A DNA stretch of 64,000 nucleotides from Uloborus plumipes (taxonomy: Eukaryota; Arthropoda; Arachnida; Araneae; Uloboridae): positions 49,274-113,273 of the forward strand of contig JAXGGA010002860.1 in assembly GCA_038373865.1 (NCBI GenBank), written 5' to 3'. Positions within the stretch are counted from its first letter, which is position 1. Each line of letters opens with the position of its first letter. A model generated the notes under the pieces. That model did no database searches. It saw only the letters and a list, made by a program, of their open reading frames with translations, and was not told the DNA's origin. Position numbers and translations under genes: made by a program. Positions 1 to 11,919 of the stretch are shown piece by piece.

Positions 1-34
1 GTTCTGTGAGACATAAAGCCGGCATGAGTCGAGA

Positions 35-240
35 AATTATGTGTCAGCCGTACTAGTTGGATGGCGTGATAAAAGGAGGTCACGTGATGCCATGAAATGT
101 AATGTCTTGACGCGATCTTAATATCAATTCAAAGAGCCAGTGGGGGCAGAATGGGCCACAAAATCATTTGCCAGCTGTGGTTGAATGGCGTTATATAATG
201 AGGTTGTGTGGTGGCTAGAAATTTAATGTCTCAACCAAGA
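35..240. repeat. Diverged tandem duplication, ~126-bp spacing
   Basis: Two related blocks lie head to tail, near 35-110 and 161-237. Each runs through a CAGC-GT core, a TTG-ATGGCGT segment, an AGG-T-ACGTG or GAGGTTGTGTG segment and an AATGTCT end. They are clearly divergent, so the duplication is old. The first block begins close to the window edge, so the array may continue upstream. No function is implied. Confidence 0.45.
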
Positions 241-635
241 GATATTGCTGAGATTTTTTTCACTCTCTAATCATGCTTGTAAGTTTTTTAAATCATGCAT
301 GTTTTTAGTAATTTGTGAAATTAGTGCCTTCTTTTGAAAGTTATTATTGTAATCACGATTCATCCTAAATAATTATTGTCTTTTGCCATAGGCATGGCTG
401 TAGAATTTGCAATGCGGATCAGAAATCCAAAAGTAGTCTACGGGGAAATCCGACATTAGATAAATTGCAAAACCAAAATCGACTCCCAGAAATTCTTAAA
501 CATAAGATGCTAAACTTAAAAACTACAAGTACATTTATACAAATCTTCATGCACTAAAATTCAAACTTTCTTTTCGCTCAAAAATTTTTTTAACCCCTCC
601 CAACTAGGAAATAGCCTGCAGACTTTTTTTATATA

Positions 636-789
636 TACTGTCGGTTCCAAGAAATATTATTCGATTAAACGAGGTATTCGATTAAGCGGGGATCTTTAAC
701 ATTACGTCTCGGAATCGGTGCCGGTATATTTTATTCGTATAAGCGGGGTATTCGTTTATCCGTTAACCGATTAAGCGGGGACGACAGTA
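636..789. mobile_element. Short TA-flanked MITE, pogo/Tigger-like
   Basis: The ends form a perfect inverted repeat (tatactgtcg at the left, cgacagtata at the right), including a TA on each side that fits a TA target-site duplication. Inside are repeated attcgattaagcgggg-type motifs in both halves. Length is about 150 bp and there is no coding capacity. TA duplications with CAG/CTG-type ends are usual for the Tc1/mariner/pogo superfamily. The superfamily call is inference. Confidence 0.6.
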
Positions 790-795
790 TATAAA

Positions 796-2550
796 TTTGC
801 GTATCGCATCGTCGCGCTGTTTTTGATACTAGGGATAGACGCATTTGAAAAAAAAAGAAACAATTTCACGAACATACAAAATTCCCAAGATGGCACATGA
901 TGCCCAATTTTTGGAGCCAATTAACGCTCAAAAGATCTGTGGACTACTTAATGTGCTCACAAAATAGTCAAACTTAAAGCAACTTCTTTTTAAAATGTTC
1001 GGATTTTACCTTTCAACTAAGCAGAATGTCGTCTGTAATGTCAATATTCATGACACTTTTTTCTGTCATTATAGCAAAAAGTTTTGCCTAAAACATTTTT
1101 CCATGGGCTGGGGCGTCGCAGACTAAATCTTTTAAAAATGGAAAAGTTCTCAATTTGCAGAATGAAATTTCAGTTTTACTGAACATTAAAATACAAGCAT
1201 AAACACATGTTGTATATGGATAACATTGAACAAGAAGGAACGTCAGGCATCATTAAAAATAATTTTAAATGAAAAAAAAAAAAGAAAAATATCTCAAAAT
1301 TACAATATTATTGTCTTCAAATTTGCCGTTAGAAAACTTTGCCAAATAAGGAAACTTTTGCACGTTACATTAACTTTCCATGATCTCCTAACGGGTTGTT
1401 CCTGCCCATGAAATATCAACGCTCATGTAAAATATATTAAAACGAATAAATAATCAAACTTATATTTACACTTAGAAATATTGCTAGCGCCTTTTCTACT
1501 CTACTCTAGAAAATACTCCTAGATATTTTTAGAGGAGTGAACTGTACGAAAACTCAATAGTGGTCCATTCTATAAAAAGAATATTTTTTGAGGGCGGAAA
1601 GGAAGATGGCAGAGAGAGAAGAGAATGTGAACCACATTTTGAATCTGAAGATTCAGAGTGTTGGACATTCTGTTGTTTTAAAGAATAACAAAACTTTCAA
1701 ATGAAATGCTTTAAAACTTCTAATTAATTTTCCTCCTATTTTCCACGATGCTTAGTTTCTGTGCAAAATAAAAAGCTTGAAAATACCATTAACTCGGTAT
1801 TTCCGATTTCCAATACGTAAAATTCGATTCTAACTGAGTAAAAATTATTACTGCTGTCGACAGTTATTTAATATAAAAGTTGACATTTAATGGGAGAACA
1901 GAAGCGTATTGATGCACATTTTTGCATCGTTACGTTTTCGAAACTTTCATTGATGTTTTACGGTCTAGCTTCTAAGCTGATGATTGTTAAGTAAACGAAA
2001 TAAAATACAACTATATAAAGTAAGACTGTCACGACCAAATACAGTGATAGTCTTAGGCTCATACATCGTTGTTAATCCAAAATATATTTGTCTATCGTTT
2101 GTCTTTAGCACGGGGTCCCGTGTATTGTGTAGCTCCACGCCAGTTAGCTGAGCTAGTAGCTTGCAGTTATCGAGATAACGGAAAGATTAAAATAGAGAAT
2201 ATTAGTGAGGAAGTATGTTAATCAATGAAATAAAATTAATGATACATAATTAACATATGAGTCAGCAAAAAGTCATGATAAAAGTCTTCCTTTGCTATTA
2301 ATCTCATGAGCCAAACACATTCACGCTGTTGATTTACGATGTACTCCGTGCTTGGTTCATTCATGCAAATAAATATTAATCAATAAAAGAGGATATAGCA
2401 CGATATGAGAGTAAAGGTGTAATGAAAATGAGGCCAAAATGAAGAAAAGCCGTTCGTACAACTTTAACCTCACCTTCGCCAAATATTGCAACCATTAGTT
2501 TCACACAACAAATGCGAACTAGATTGTTTATCTGTCGCAACAGAAGTCAT
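796..2550. other. AT-rich stretch, nothing recognised
   Basis: There is no long open frame, no inverted-repeat-bounded element and no RNA gene that I can support. A 61-codon frame at 1226-1411 is lysine-rich because it crosses a poly-A run, so it is treated as chance. Confidence 0.4.
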
Positions 2551-3785
2551 TAGAAAGTGAAACTATACTGATGAAAATGATTCATCCTCTGAAAACTGAT
2601 GAAGAAAGGTCACTGGAAGAAAAATCATTAAAGAAGAGAAAACCGGATTGGTTAATCTAAGGAATGTGTTAATCAGTTTGGGCAAGAAAAACACTCCAAG
2701 CCGAAGAAGAATTTTAGATTAGCATCGCTTGAGGGCAAAGAGAAGAAGACATTCTGGAAGAGTGCTTGGAAGGTGATCTTCGATAAGATGAGGATGCAAG
2801 TGTCAAAGAGAATTTCTTCAGTTTGTCTTCAAGTGTCTGTAGTGATTGTCATGACAAGAAAGTAAATTTGCTCACCATTCATCATAGCACTGCTGAAAGA
2901 TTAATGTATTTGTTGATGATGTAAGGACTGAAAGTGATTATAGTTAAGGCAAACTTATCGTGCTGCTGTGTTTAGGATCTGCGTAGCCTCCCCAAAGCTA
3001 TATAATTTGTCCCAACTATAGTCGTTTTCAGTCGATAAACAACAAATAAGTAACAACTAGTGCAACAACCTATCGCGTACTGATGACAAAAATGGCACAG
3101 CTAAAAAAAGTCAAAAAACTTGAGGATTATTTGAACTATAATTTTAATGCTCTTTCTTGTCACATTTACTACCACAAAACTAGTCTTCAACCGGTGCGCA
3201 GTGACGTGTAAACAATATGATCAACAGAAACATATCATTAACATTTCACAATTTAGAAGAAAATTTGTCAACACTAATACGCAATTAATTTTGACTAAAA
3301 AAAGCGATACAAGCTCAAGAAGAATTGTAAAGCAGTATTAAAGTTAAATACAGATGTGATTTTTAAAGACAGATAAATCTCTTTGGTGCAGAACTTCATT
3401 ACTTCGAGACTATTGAAGGAAGTAGCATGACGGAACATACTCATTGTTGTTTTTAGTTTGCTATTTCGTTTAGAAATAATAAGCATTATTTTGGAAGTAA
3501 TTAATTTTTCCTAATTTTAATGAATTAAATATTTTTGTATTGTACTTGTATTTTTCTTTCTCTGTTTTTATTTCTTTTGATATAGTTAAACAGAATTAGA
3601 GAGACTAATAAAGTTAATTTGTTTTCCCAGTTCTTTATGAAGTAATAATTAACGATGAGATAGGTAACTATGCTACACCTTTGTACCTTCTATGAATATG
3701 AGAGGTAACAAAAAAAAAAAAAAAAGGCAACGTTATTTGAACTACACTGTCATACGTATTTTCAACATGTAAATAGCATTTTTAA

Positions 3786-4304
3786 CCCATTTATGCCCAA
3801 GTTTTTTTTAACAATTTTTTTCAATTTTTATCTGCTTAAATCTCTTACTTGGAATGGTTTACATACATTTTAGGCTTAAAATAGTTCGCCGCTGCCATAT
3901 TTATTAAGTTTTTTAACGTCCTGTTTATGGGATATTTTACAGATACGTGAGCAAAATACGACCTTACTTGGCTTTACTTGTGTAAAGTAACATTACAGAA
4001 GGCATCTCTGATCAATTTTAAGCAAATGATTTTAAAATAGTTTAATTTTATGAAAAACAAGTTCGCAAAAAAAACTTACTTTCTGTGGCTACCCATGCTG
4101 GATCGTTTGCTTGACTGATTTGTCTGAAAATAGCTGTCAATAAATAAACTCTGATATCCAACTAGTGGTTCTATCTGGTTTTCTCAAGAAGAAGGATTAT
4201 TTAACTTGTGAAAAACAGCTTTAGTAAAATGATATACCCATTACAGGCTTTTGCATGCAGTAACTAACAAGCGTCTCGTTTTTAGGCTACTGGGCATAAA
4301 TGGG
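3786..4304. mobile_element. piggyBac-type MITE, family P, copy 1
   Basis: TTAA at 3782-3785 and again at 4305-4308 flanks a 519-bp element. Its ends are an inverted repeat of about 15 bp: cccatttatgccca at the left, tgggcataaatggg at the right. TTAA duplication with CCC/GGG termini is the hallmark of piggyBac transposons. There is no transposase, so it is non-autonomous. A second, more eroded copy lies at 38408-38871 and aligns over most of its length. Confidence 0.8.
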
Positions 4305-4479
4305 TTAAAGCGTTTCTTCATTACAAAAAAAAAAAAAAAAAAAAGATCGGTGAGCATGTTTAGATTTTTCGAAAACCATTCAGCCGTCACACTAAGTTTT
4401 GTATTCGATTCATTTGAGCAAAAGGTAATTGTTGCAACAAATTGAAATTAACTTTCACTATTAAAAATTATCTATATAT

Positions 4480-4630
4480 TCTTCTTCTTCTTTAATCTCT
4501 TAACGCCTAGTGGCGTGGCGCATGAGGCCGCTTAGCATGGCTTTCCAAACTGTACGGTTCAGTGCCGCTTCCCTAGCTTGCCCCCAGCTTGGCCAGTCAA
4601 AGGCATGGCCAAGCATGGTACGATTTAATA
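4480..4630 (-). mobile_element. 5'-truncated LINE tail with (GAA)n end
   Basis: On the minus strand this block reads in one frame for about 38 codons to a stop, including WGQAREAALNRTVWKAML then SGLMRHATRR. It is followed by a short GAA-repeat tail. That layout (end of an ORF2 with a W-x-A-x-x-R pattern, stop, then simple repeat tail) is typical of the 3' end of a non-LTR retrotransposon. An 11-bp direct repeat, tatctatatat, flanks the block (4469-4479 and 4631-4641) and is a plausible TSD, although the AT-rich context lowers its weight. The block is also markedly GC-richer than its surroundings. The exact clade cannot be told. Confidence 0.55.
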
Positions 4631-5979
4631 TATCTATATATATAAACGTAATTGTTTATGAATAATTAATTTTTACCTTAAATTAAGAACCAATTTAACG
4701 CATAAAAGATGGGGTATGTAATTTCAAACTGCATTTTTTTTCCCATCTAAATAGAGAAATATCTAACAAAAGATATTTTCTTCGCTTAAAACCTACTATC
4801 TTCGTACGTTTATGAATACAACATAATTGTATGATGACAAAAACGTGATAACTCAATTTGCTACGTCCATCTTGAGCGCAATTCTTTAGAGTCCATTAAC
4901 TTGTAAATAAAGCAATTTCGGAGTCAATGTTGGACATTCTCGGCGATACGCGAAAAGATGTTTTCGTAAAAATACTAATAAAGTTTGCATGCAGGCATTG
5001 CATTTTTCAGGCGTTTCTCAAAAATATTAACCTCCAAATCTTTTGTTCGCCTTTATAAATAGGATGAAAAATGATTTATTCATTCAAAAAATATTCACTT
5101 TTCGAAAATATTTGCACTTCTTAGCATTATTGCTTTTTTTTTTGTCAAAACTATCTATAAATAGGATTTTCAAAAGGATATAATCAGGCTTAGGTGACTT
5201 CGTGATGAAATATCCCCCCCCCCCTTGCGCTCAGCCTATGAATTTCATACTGATTAGTAGGTCACTAACCAAAAGTCATTGCAAAACACTGTCCATAGAC
5301 GGGAAAGAAAATTAAAGATTCTCAGAGCAATAAAGTTTAATTAACAAATTTGATTTTTAAAATTAAATATATAAAACCTCCAACATTAACCACGCAAGTA
5401 TTGAACTATTATAGAAGTTTATAGTAATTAGATTGTAACATAACTTAACATTAACATTTAAAAATCGACATTTTACTTCAAAGCTTTTTTATTCTTTAAA
5501 TTTAAAGATTAATTTTGCTGACAATCAATTAACCTATCACGAAATTTCAATTTTAACTCAGGATACAGCTGATCAAAGAAGTTGTAAGTTTTAAAATCGT
5601 ATCACAAGATGAAAAGGTTGTTTGATCATGGAAAAGGGTCATTTACATTCCTAGTTGGAATTGTTTAACATTACGGTTGTTCAAATCACGAATGAAAATG
5701 AAAATGATACCAAAAGGTGACTTTTTCATCTCATGATATCTTTTATATGAAAAAGTTTTTAAAAAAATTAAGCTTTCGTGCAATGGTTTTCAAACTTTCA
5801 TAGTTCTTGTAAGACTTAGAAAATTTAACATCCTTTTTTTCTAATAAAAGTTATGTTTAGCTAAGGTTAAAACAGGGTAATACAAAGTTTTCAACCAAAG
5901 ATAAAAGAAACGCGATCTTTTACTGATTCAGCACTTTGAAGATGCAAAATAAGCTAGATTTCAATAGATATGGTAGGGT

Positions 5980-6210
5980 GGAGAACTTCTAGAGTAAAAA
6001 TTTTCGTGGCAAAGGTGACCAATCTAATGGTTGTCCAAATAAATCAAATCCGCCAAAGATTTATTTAGATTATGTGCTGAATGTTATCCGTCAACATCTG
6101 ATTGACCGATATCCTACTATAACATTTGTATCCGAAAGCGATGCTTGCGCACTATATGTTAAAAAAAGCTTACTTGATGAATCTGAATCAGAATTGCAGA
6201 TGTAGAAGAC
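5980..6210 (+). pseudogene. Stop-free, protein-like segment of unknown family
   Basis: From about 5995 to a TAG at about 6203 one forward frame is open for roughly 67 codons without needing an ATG. It includes the strings PPKIYLDYVLNVIRQHL and FVSESDACALYVKKSLLDE. The composition looks more like real protein than the poly-Lys/Phe chance frames elsewhere in the window. A stop lies just upstream in the same frame. I do not recognise a family. It could be a decayed exon, a retrocopy fragment, a transposon remnant or chance. Confidence 0.3.
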
Positions 6211-6323
6211 AAAAATAAAAAGATTTTTAGGTGATAAAATATGTTTATCAGCAGAGTACCGACTATGAAAAAGGTACCACTTTACATAACTGTATGATGT
6301 TGTTGCTATCCTACGCGTAAAAT

Positions 6324-6570
6324 ATAATGAAGCTTTTAAGTAAAATTTAATGCCAAATAAGCTTTGTTTGGTTTATTGCATAGATAAAAACTACCCATAT
6401 TTGCTTGGAGTACCATTAATCGTTTAGTAACGCATTTGCTTGGAGTACCATTAATCGTTATAATGAAGCTTTTAAGTAAAATTTAATGCCAAATAAGCTT
6501 TGTTTGGTTTATTGCATAGATAAAAACTACCCATATTTGCTTGGAGTACCATTAATCGTTTAGTAACGTA
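6324..6570. repeat. Tandem duplication, ~136-bp unit
   Basis: Two nearly identical units lie head to tail (6324-6458 and 6459 to about 6570). They differ by only a few bases, including one inserted A. The first unit also contains an extra partial copy (6432-6459) of its own end, ttgcttggagtaccattaat. The near identity points to a recent duplication. Confidence 0.85.
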
Positions 6571-7419
6571 CTAAAAGCTGAAAAGCTTGAAACACTGATG
6601 CAGTTGGCTATAAAGAGTTTGTGGACTTAACAGCAATTTCTTGTGATTCCTTTGTAGCTAAGGAAGCTAAAGTCGAGAATTAAGTATTTGATTTTGTAAT
6701 AGTTGTATTTTTTAAAGGATTAAATTCTTATTCAACTTAAGTCTACGTATTCATCAACCTTACTTTTAATGTACCTTAGATTTTAATTGGCATGTTTTTA
6801 TAAAAACATGCTTTCACCTTATTTATTTTTTGAAAATTTGTCATCAGTTTGAGTCTTCAACAGCCTTACATTTAGTTAATCCATGATTTTAATGGACATT
6901 CTTTTATAAAAGCATTTGTTTTCACCTTCATTTCTGGTTCGAAAATTTTAAACATCCGTAAAGTTATAAAACTTTCCAACTAGGAATGCTGATGACTCTA
7001 TTCCATGCAAGTTAACCCAAGACTTAATGTTCCTAAAAGCCGATATTCTGCTATAAATAACCCAATTCCGAAACAATAAACACGTAGTCCAACTTAACGA
7101 CTTCAGAAGATTTGTTCTGACCATCAGCACACAAGGCAAAACAAACGACAAATATGGAAAAGAGAACAAAAGAATTCAGCAGGATGGAAGGATCTCTGGG
7201 CCTTCACTGCTTATTTTCCATGATCTCGTTTTTTGGAACACCTAAATGACTGATCTTGAAAAGAAGACTATTTAGGTGTTCTCTCCCTCCTACAAGCGAA
7301 CAAAGGACAGAACGATGACTTGGTGATGGTTCCCCGATGATGCCTATCACCAACAAGTGGGAAAATGAGATGGCCATTTTGACTAGGAGGAGTTCTGTGA
7401 CACACATTTGCACTTTAAT

Positions 7420-8950
7420 GGATTCCTAATCAAGAAATCGACAGAAAAGGTTGGGAAAGGTCGTTAGGTAGAGTATTTGCAAGTTTCCGTTTCGGATTTC
7501 TGTAAGTCTGTGGAATTATTTTTAGGCTGTGGAGACGTAGAATCATTGGAAGTTGGTGAAGCTTGCTTAGTTTTCTATTGATATCATTTTGTTCCATTTT
7601 GGGAGCATGGTTTCTGTATTAAAACCTTATGCAGGATTTTGGGATGCATTCTCAACTCATACTTATAGTTCGAAACTTTAATATTGTGGGTAAATTAAAT
7701 CATTTTGTCTTATTTATAAATTTTGAGGTAAAGAAGTCAACTCGTGTAAAAGAAAAAAAATACAAAATAGTAAAACCTGTGAAATTGACAACTTTTGTAA
7801 GTTGACCCCCAATCATAGTTAACCACTAAAATACGGCAGCGCAAGTGTTCAACTTACGTAAGTTTCAACGTACATCAATTTTTATGCCACTCACTTGTAT
7901 AACGTATTATAACTTTCCGATGTTCTTTTAAAACAGTTAGCAAAAAAAAAAAAAAAACAATTCATATATGCTACTAGATAGTTGTTTAATTGCCGGCTAA
8001 TTTATTTTCAGAAATATATTAGTCAGATTCCTATCAAATGCAATTTGAAAGTTATATGTGACTGAAAGGAAAAAAAAAAACTAAGGACTTTACGGATAAT
8101 ATTGGAATTACACGCTACACAGTATTGCTAAAATATTTCTTTCATATTTTCAGAGACAGCTTGTCTATTTTAAACTCCTAATATCTCATAAAATAATTTG
8201 CAAGGTACAAACTGAAAAAAAAATTAACAGCTGCTCTCATAAAAAAAAAACAATAATTATAATTCAAAATGCTTGCATTTTGAATTTAAATGGTCTGAAA
8301 ACTTGAAACCTGATTTCCATTTTATAAATTAGGTCACTTTTGAGAAAGTTAAGTTTTCACTGAAGGAAATTTTTCTGAATTTCCGTGGCATTGACTTAAT
8401 AGCACACGATATTTTGTAGGTAGTTTCTCACGAACTAGATTCGGAATAAGGTGTTAGTCAAATGCCCTTCAACTAGTTTTGGTTAGTAATGCTCTGCAAA
8501 CCGGATTTTTACCTTGGAACTTTCTAGCCTGATAGCTAGTTTTCGCTTTTGAATATTAGAATCATTGACATTCTATAATAATCATATCTTTTTGGTGCAA
8601 CTTCATATACGATGATGAAGTTCAAGAAGGGCAGAAAAATAGTTTGATGTGTTACAAAAGAAAAATAGTCAAACCGTATGCAGCAAACATACTTACGTCA
8701 TAAATGCCGCGGGATAGTTAGCGAATTTCGTATGGAAATTAAATCAGTTTTTGCTAAACTGCAAATACAATTTCGTTTTCCTCCTTTTAGATCTAATGTT
8801 CAGATAGAACATTAATTATTTACCATTTTTAGCACCGTTGTTATTGATGTACGCATTTAAGAAATTTAACCACGATATGAAAACTTTACCTAGAATGTAG
8901 TGCGGTTTGAAAATATATCATTAGTTGTCATTAAAATTATTTATGTCTTC
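7420..8950. other. AT-rich stretch, nothing recognised
   Basis: Low-complexity runs (poly-A near 7938, 8070 and 8238) and no supported gene or bounded element. A 9-bp inverted repeat, cacctaaat/atttaggtg, sits just upstream at about 7240-7279 and may only be a chance hairpin. Confidence 0.4.
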
Positions 8951-8957
8951 AAGAAGC

Positions 8958-9309
8958 ATCCCAAGTAGCATCAACTCATCGGATTTTGCTCGGCCGATCA
9001 ACAAACTCCTCGTAAACTGATCCTGTAACGCACGATGACATCGTTCCGATCAGTATCCGAGCACGGTTTTCGATGAGCTACTTTTTATCGGAAAACGATA
9101 TCCTTCCGATCAAGTTTCCCGATGAAATTCCTCGGCACGGGACTGTTCTGCTCGTAAATTGCTCCAAATCTCATCGAATTCTCATCGGATTTTGCTGCTC
9201 GGATTCTGCTCAGCCGATGAGACATATTGGATCATCGGCCGATGAGAATTTCATCGGGTTTCGATGAATGGCCGATCATCGGCCGATGAGATGATGCTGC
9301 TAGGGATAG
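8958..9309. mobile_element. MITE with CCCAAGTAGCA-type ends and CATCGGCCGATG repeats
   Basis: Left end cccaagtagcatcaactcat and right end atgagatgatgctgctaggg are imperfect inverted repeats. The interior is packed with short palindromic catcggccgatgag motifs in both orientations. Local GC content is far above the flanks. There is no coding frame of note. The termini resemble those of the 109-bp elements at 30589 and 40910, which suggests one wider group of elements. The superfamily is not determined. Confidence 0.55.
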
Positions 9310-9436
9310 CATTAAAAGGTGATATAGTGAAAGTCTTACAAGGAGAGTCTTTTGCATGTCGTAATTAAACATTTAAACATATTCATAGTAAAAACTACAC
9401 AAATGTGGTAATGATCTTTGCATTTTGTTTAGTTAT

Positions 9437-9605
9437 ACTACACAGCAACTTAAGTTGATACTGACGTCACTACGGGCGGAGCCAATAAGAGCTCACAAGC
9501 AGTTAGCGATCTCCTCTAATTCGCCAAGTAGGCTGTGACGTTTTATCTAGCTCGTTTTTCATAGGCTAACGTCACGCTAACGTCACGATGTTCTTGCAGT
9601 GTAGT
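9437..9605. mobile_element. Short MITE carrying several ACGTCA sites
   Basis: Inverted ends actacacagcaa and ttgcagtgtagt bound a 169-bp, relatively GC-rich block. Inside are one full TGACGTCA palindrome (9462-9469) and three further ACGTCA/TGACGT half-type sites, plus a CCAAT pentamer. These match the consensus bound by CREB/ATF-type bZIP factors, but no promoter or gene is seen nearby. No clean TSD was found. Confidence 0.4.
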
Positions 9606-9609
9606 CTAG

Positions 9610-11730
9610 TTGTTACTTTTTTGCAAACATTTTTAATATTCTATAAACATATACACTAGAGCAATCTCATAGCAATCTTTTGGAGTGATTTGTTAGGAGA
9701 GTATATCCATAAACAACAAAAAAAAAAAATAGTAATTTAAAAAAAAAAGTTATTAAATAAAAAATAAAAGTAAATACATAAAGTATAAAGGAACAAACGA
9801 GTAAAAAACCTATACAGTAATCATATTTCTCTCTTTTCTATGCAAACATTTATTTTTTAGTTTTAAGTGAACATAATTGTTCTTAAATTGATATTAAATT
9901 TTTTCATTACTGTTCTACTTGCTGATAAAGTTATCCTAAGTCTACACTTGGATGAAAATATGTTGCTTAATCGTAATTGTAGTTAAAGCAAACGACGTCT
10001 TCTGACATTTTATTCACGGTCGTAAGTTTGAGTAAGTTTGATTTCAATAACAAGATGTTCTTTTATGTAGAAAAAAAGTCAAACTCTGCTTTTGTTAGAG
10101 AATAACCTAAATGTGAGTTAACGTAGAAATGATTCATCGAATGTTATACAGGATTGTTGTTGAATAAAACACATTCAAAGAAAACTGTTTACTAGAACTG
10201 TCTATTGTCGTTATTCTTATGTCGCATTTAAATTTCAGCTAAGCTCAACCAGTTCTAATCTGCAACGCAAACTGAAGTGCATTTATCAAAGATTACAAAA
10301 TCTTTAATGGATTCTTTCTCTCTCTCTTTTTTTTTTTTTCTTAACGGAAGAAATTGAAAGTTCCAATTTCAACATTCCACACCTCCTGTAAGTATAACCA
10401 GAAGCATGAAATGCTACTTAACGAGGATTGCACCAAATATTCGGTTGGTGCTCTATATGCTGCTTATTCGGCAAGAAAACTGAATAGCCAATTAGGCAGA
10501 ATAATTTTAAATATTCGGCGTCATAACAACAACAAATCAAGAGATTGAACTCTTGTTAAGCTCTAAGCAAGCCCAATTTTAATACAATGAATGAAAGTTT
10601 TTCATTTAAAACCGCAGTACAACAATAATGAATTTAAAATTTACTTGCTACTATTATCACACTCAAAGTAATTTTATTGTAAGAGAGCGCTTAAATGCTA
10701 AATTAACTGTTTTTTTCTTTTTTTTATGCTTTTTAGTTTCAATCAATTCTTACAGCATTACGTTAACCTTACTACTACTTACTCATTTAAATATGAAACA
10801 ATAAATATGATGATAACATCCAACAACTCGCAAAAGCAGTTATAAGTATCCATGGAGTTATTTAGTTCGGCTAAGTCATAGACACGACAAAAAAAAAAAA
10901 AAAAAAAAAGAAACATAAAATTAACTGTGCATAAAACAATTATCTTTTAAAATATTTTAAAAAGTGATTAATAACATATAAAAGAACACACTCGAGGGGA
11001 TATTCAGTTTTATACACCATATAATAAATTAAATACTTAGAAACAGATAAACTAATTAACTTTATCATTGCAATCAAAGTTTAACAACAGTAAAACCAGC
11101 ATGAAAAAAAAAAACTTAACATTCGGTATTCGGCAAAGCCTGGTATTGAGTGCATTCCTACCATATTTAGTTAAAAACATCAGATATTACTCCCCTTTTT
11201 AAAGATAATTTAAACTGTTAAATGCGGCAACAATAAATATTTTATTTCTTAGTGCTCTTTCTCTTTTACTTTTTCCTTTTACTAAATATCAATGCACAAA
11301 ATATGAAGTCGTTACAGGCATAGTAACACTTTTTTAAGAAATATATGTGCCATTTATGTCACATTTAGATTAAGCAAATAAGAAGTCTTCCTCTATTTGA
11401 CTCTGATGTGACATAATTAAACAATAGTGGGTGTGTCATTATTTATCTGCTCTTCTCTCATTACATTACCATCAGCTTGTGTTTAAACAGCAAACAAAAT
11501 GCTTTGGAGTAGTTTCCTACTTTTTCAAAAGTCAAACTTCCTTTTCCATGACCGGGTGTTAAAAATTGTTGAAATTATTAAATATAACGCACCGATAATT
11601 TTGAAATGAAATGTCCTGAAAATTTGTTCTGATCAAAGCACGTGGAATGCGAAAGTAAAAATTTACTTTTTTTTCTTTTAGTTCGCAATTTGTGAGTCAT
11701 ACAAATTTTGCGTAAGATACACTGCTGTTT
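9610..11730. other. AT-rich stretch, nothing recognised
   Basis: Contains long poly-A and poly-T runs (near 9718, 10330 and 10889) and a short CT microsatellite at about 10318-10328. A 64-codon frame at 10354-10548 has no recognisable domain and is not supported as a gene. Confidence 0.4.
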
Positions 11731-11737
11731 ATTTATA

Positions 11738-11913
11738 CAGTCGACGTTCGATGTAACGACCATCTCCGTTCTACAGAAAACGGTCTTTCTAACGAGCGGT
11801 CGCTATAAGAGGTGGAACATAGAGTATATTGAGATACAGTTGGGGGTTTTCTTACCGGTTGTTATATTAGGACGGTCTTTATAACGATTGGTCGTTATAA
11901 CGAGCATTGACTG
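11738..11913 (+). mobile_element. pogo/Tigger-like MITE, family T, copy 1
   Basis: A 176-bp element flanked by TA on both sides. The ends are inverted repeats starting cagtcgacgttcgatgtaac and ending tataacgagcattgactg. The interior holds a second pair of inverted ggtctttataacga-type motifs and the string gatacagttgggggtttt. Three more copies lie at 37688, 47575 (reversed) and 59932. There is no coding capacity. This is the most diverged copy. Confidence 0.75.
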
Positions 11914-11919
11914 TATTAC

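Noticed and set aside
2560..2890. Purine-rich, exon-like block
   Set aside because: Each frame has several stops and no consistent protein could be read, so base composition alone explains the impression.
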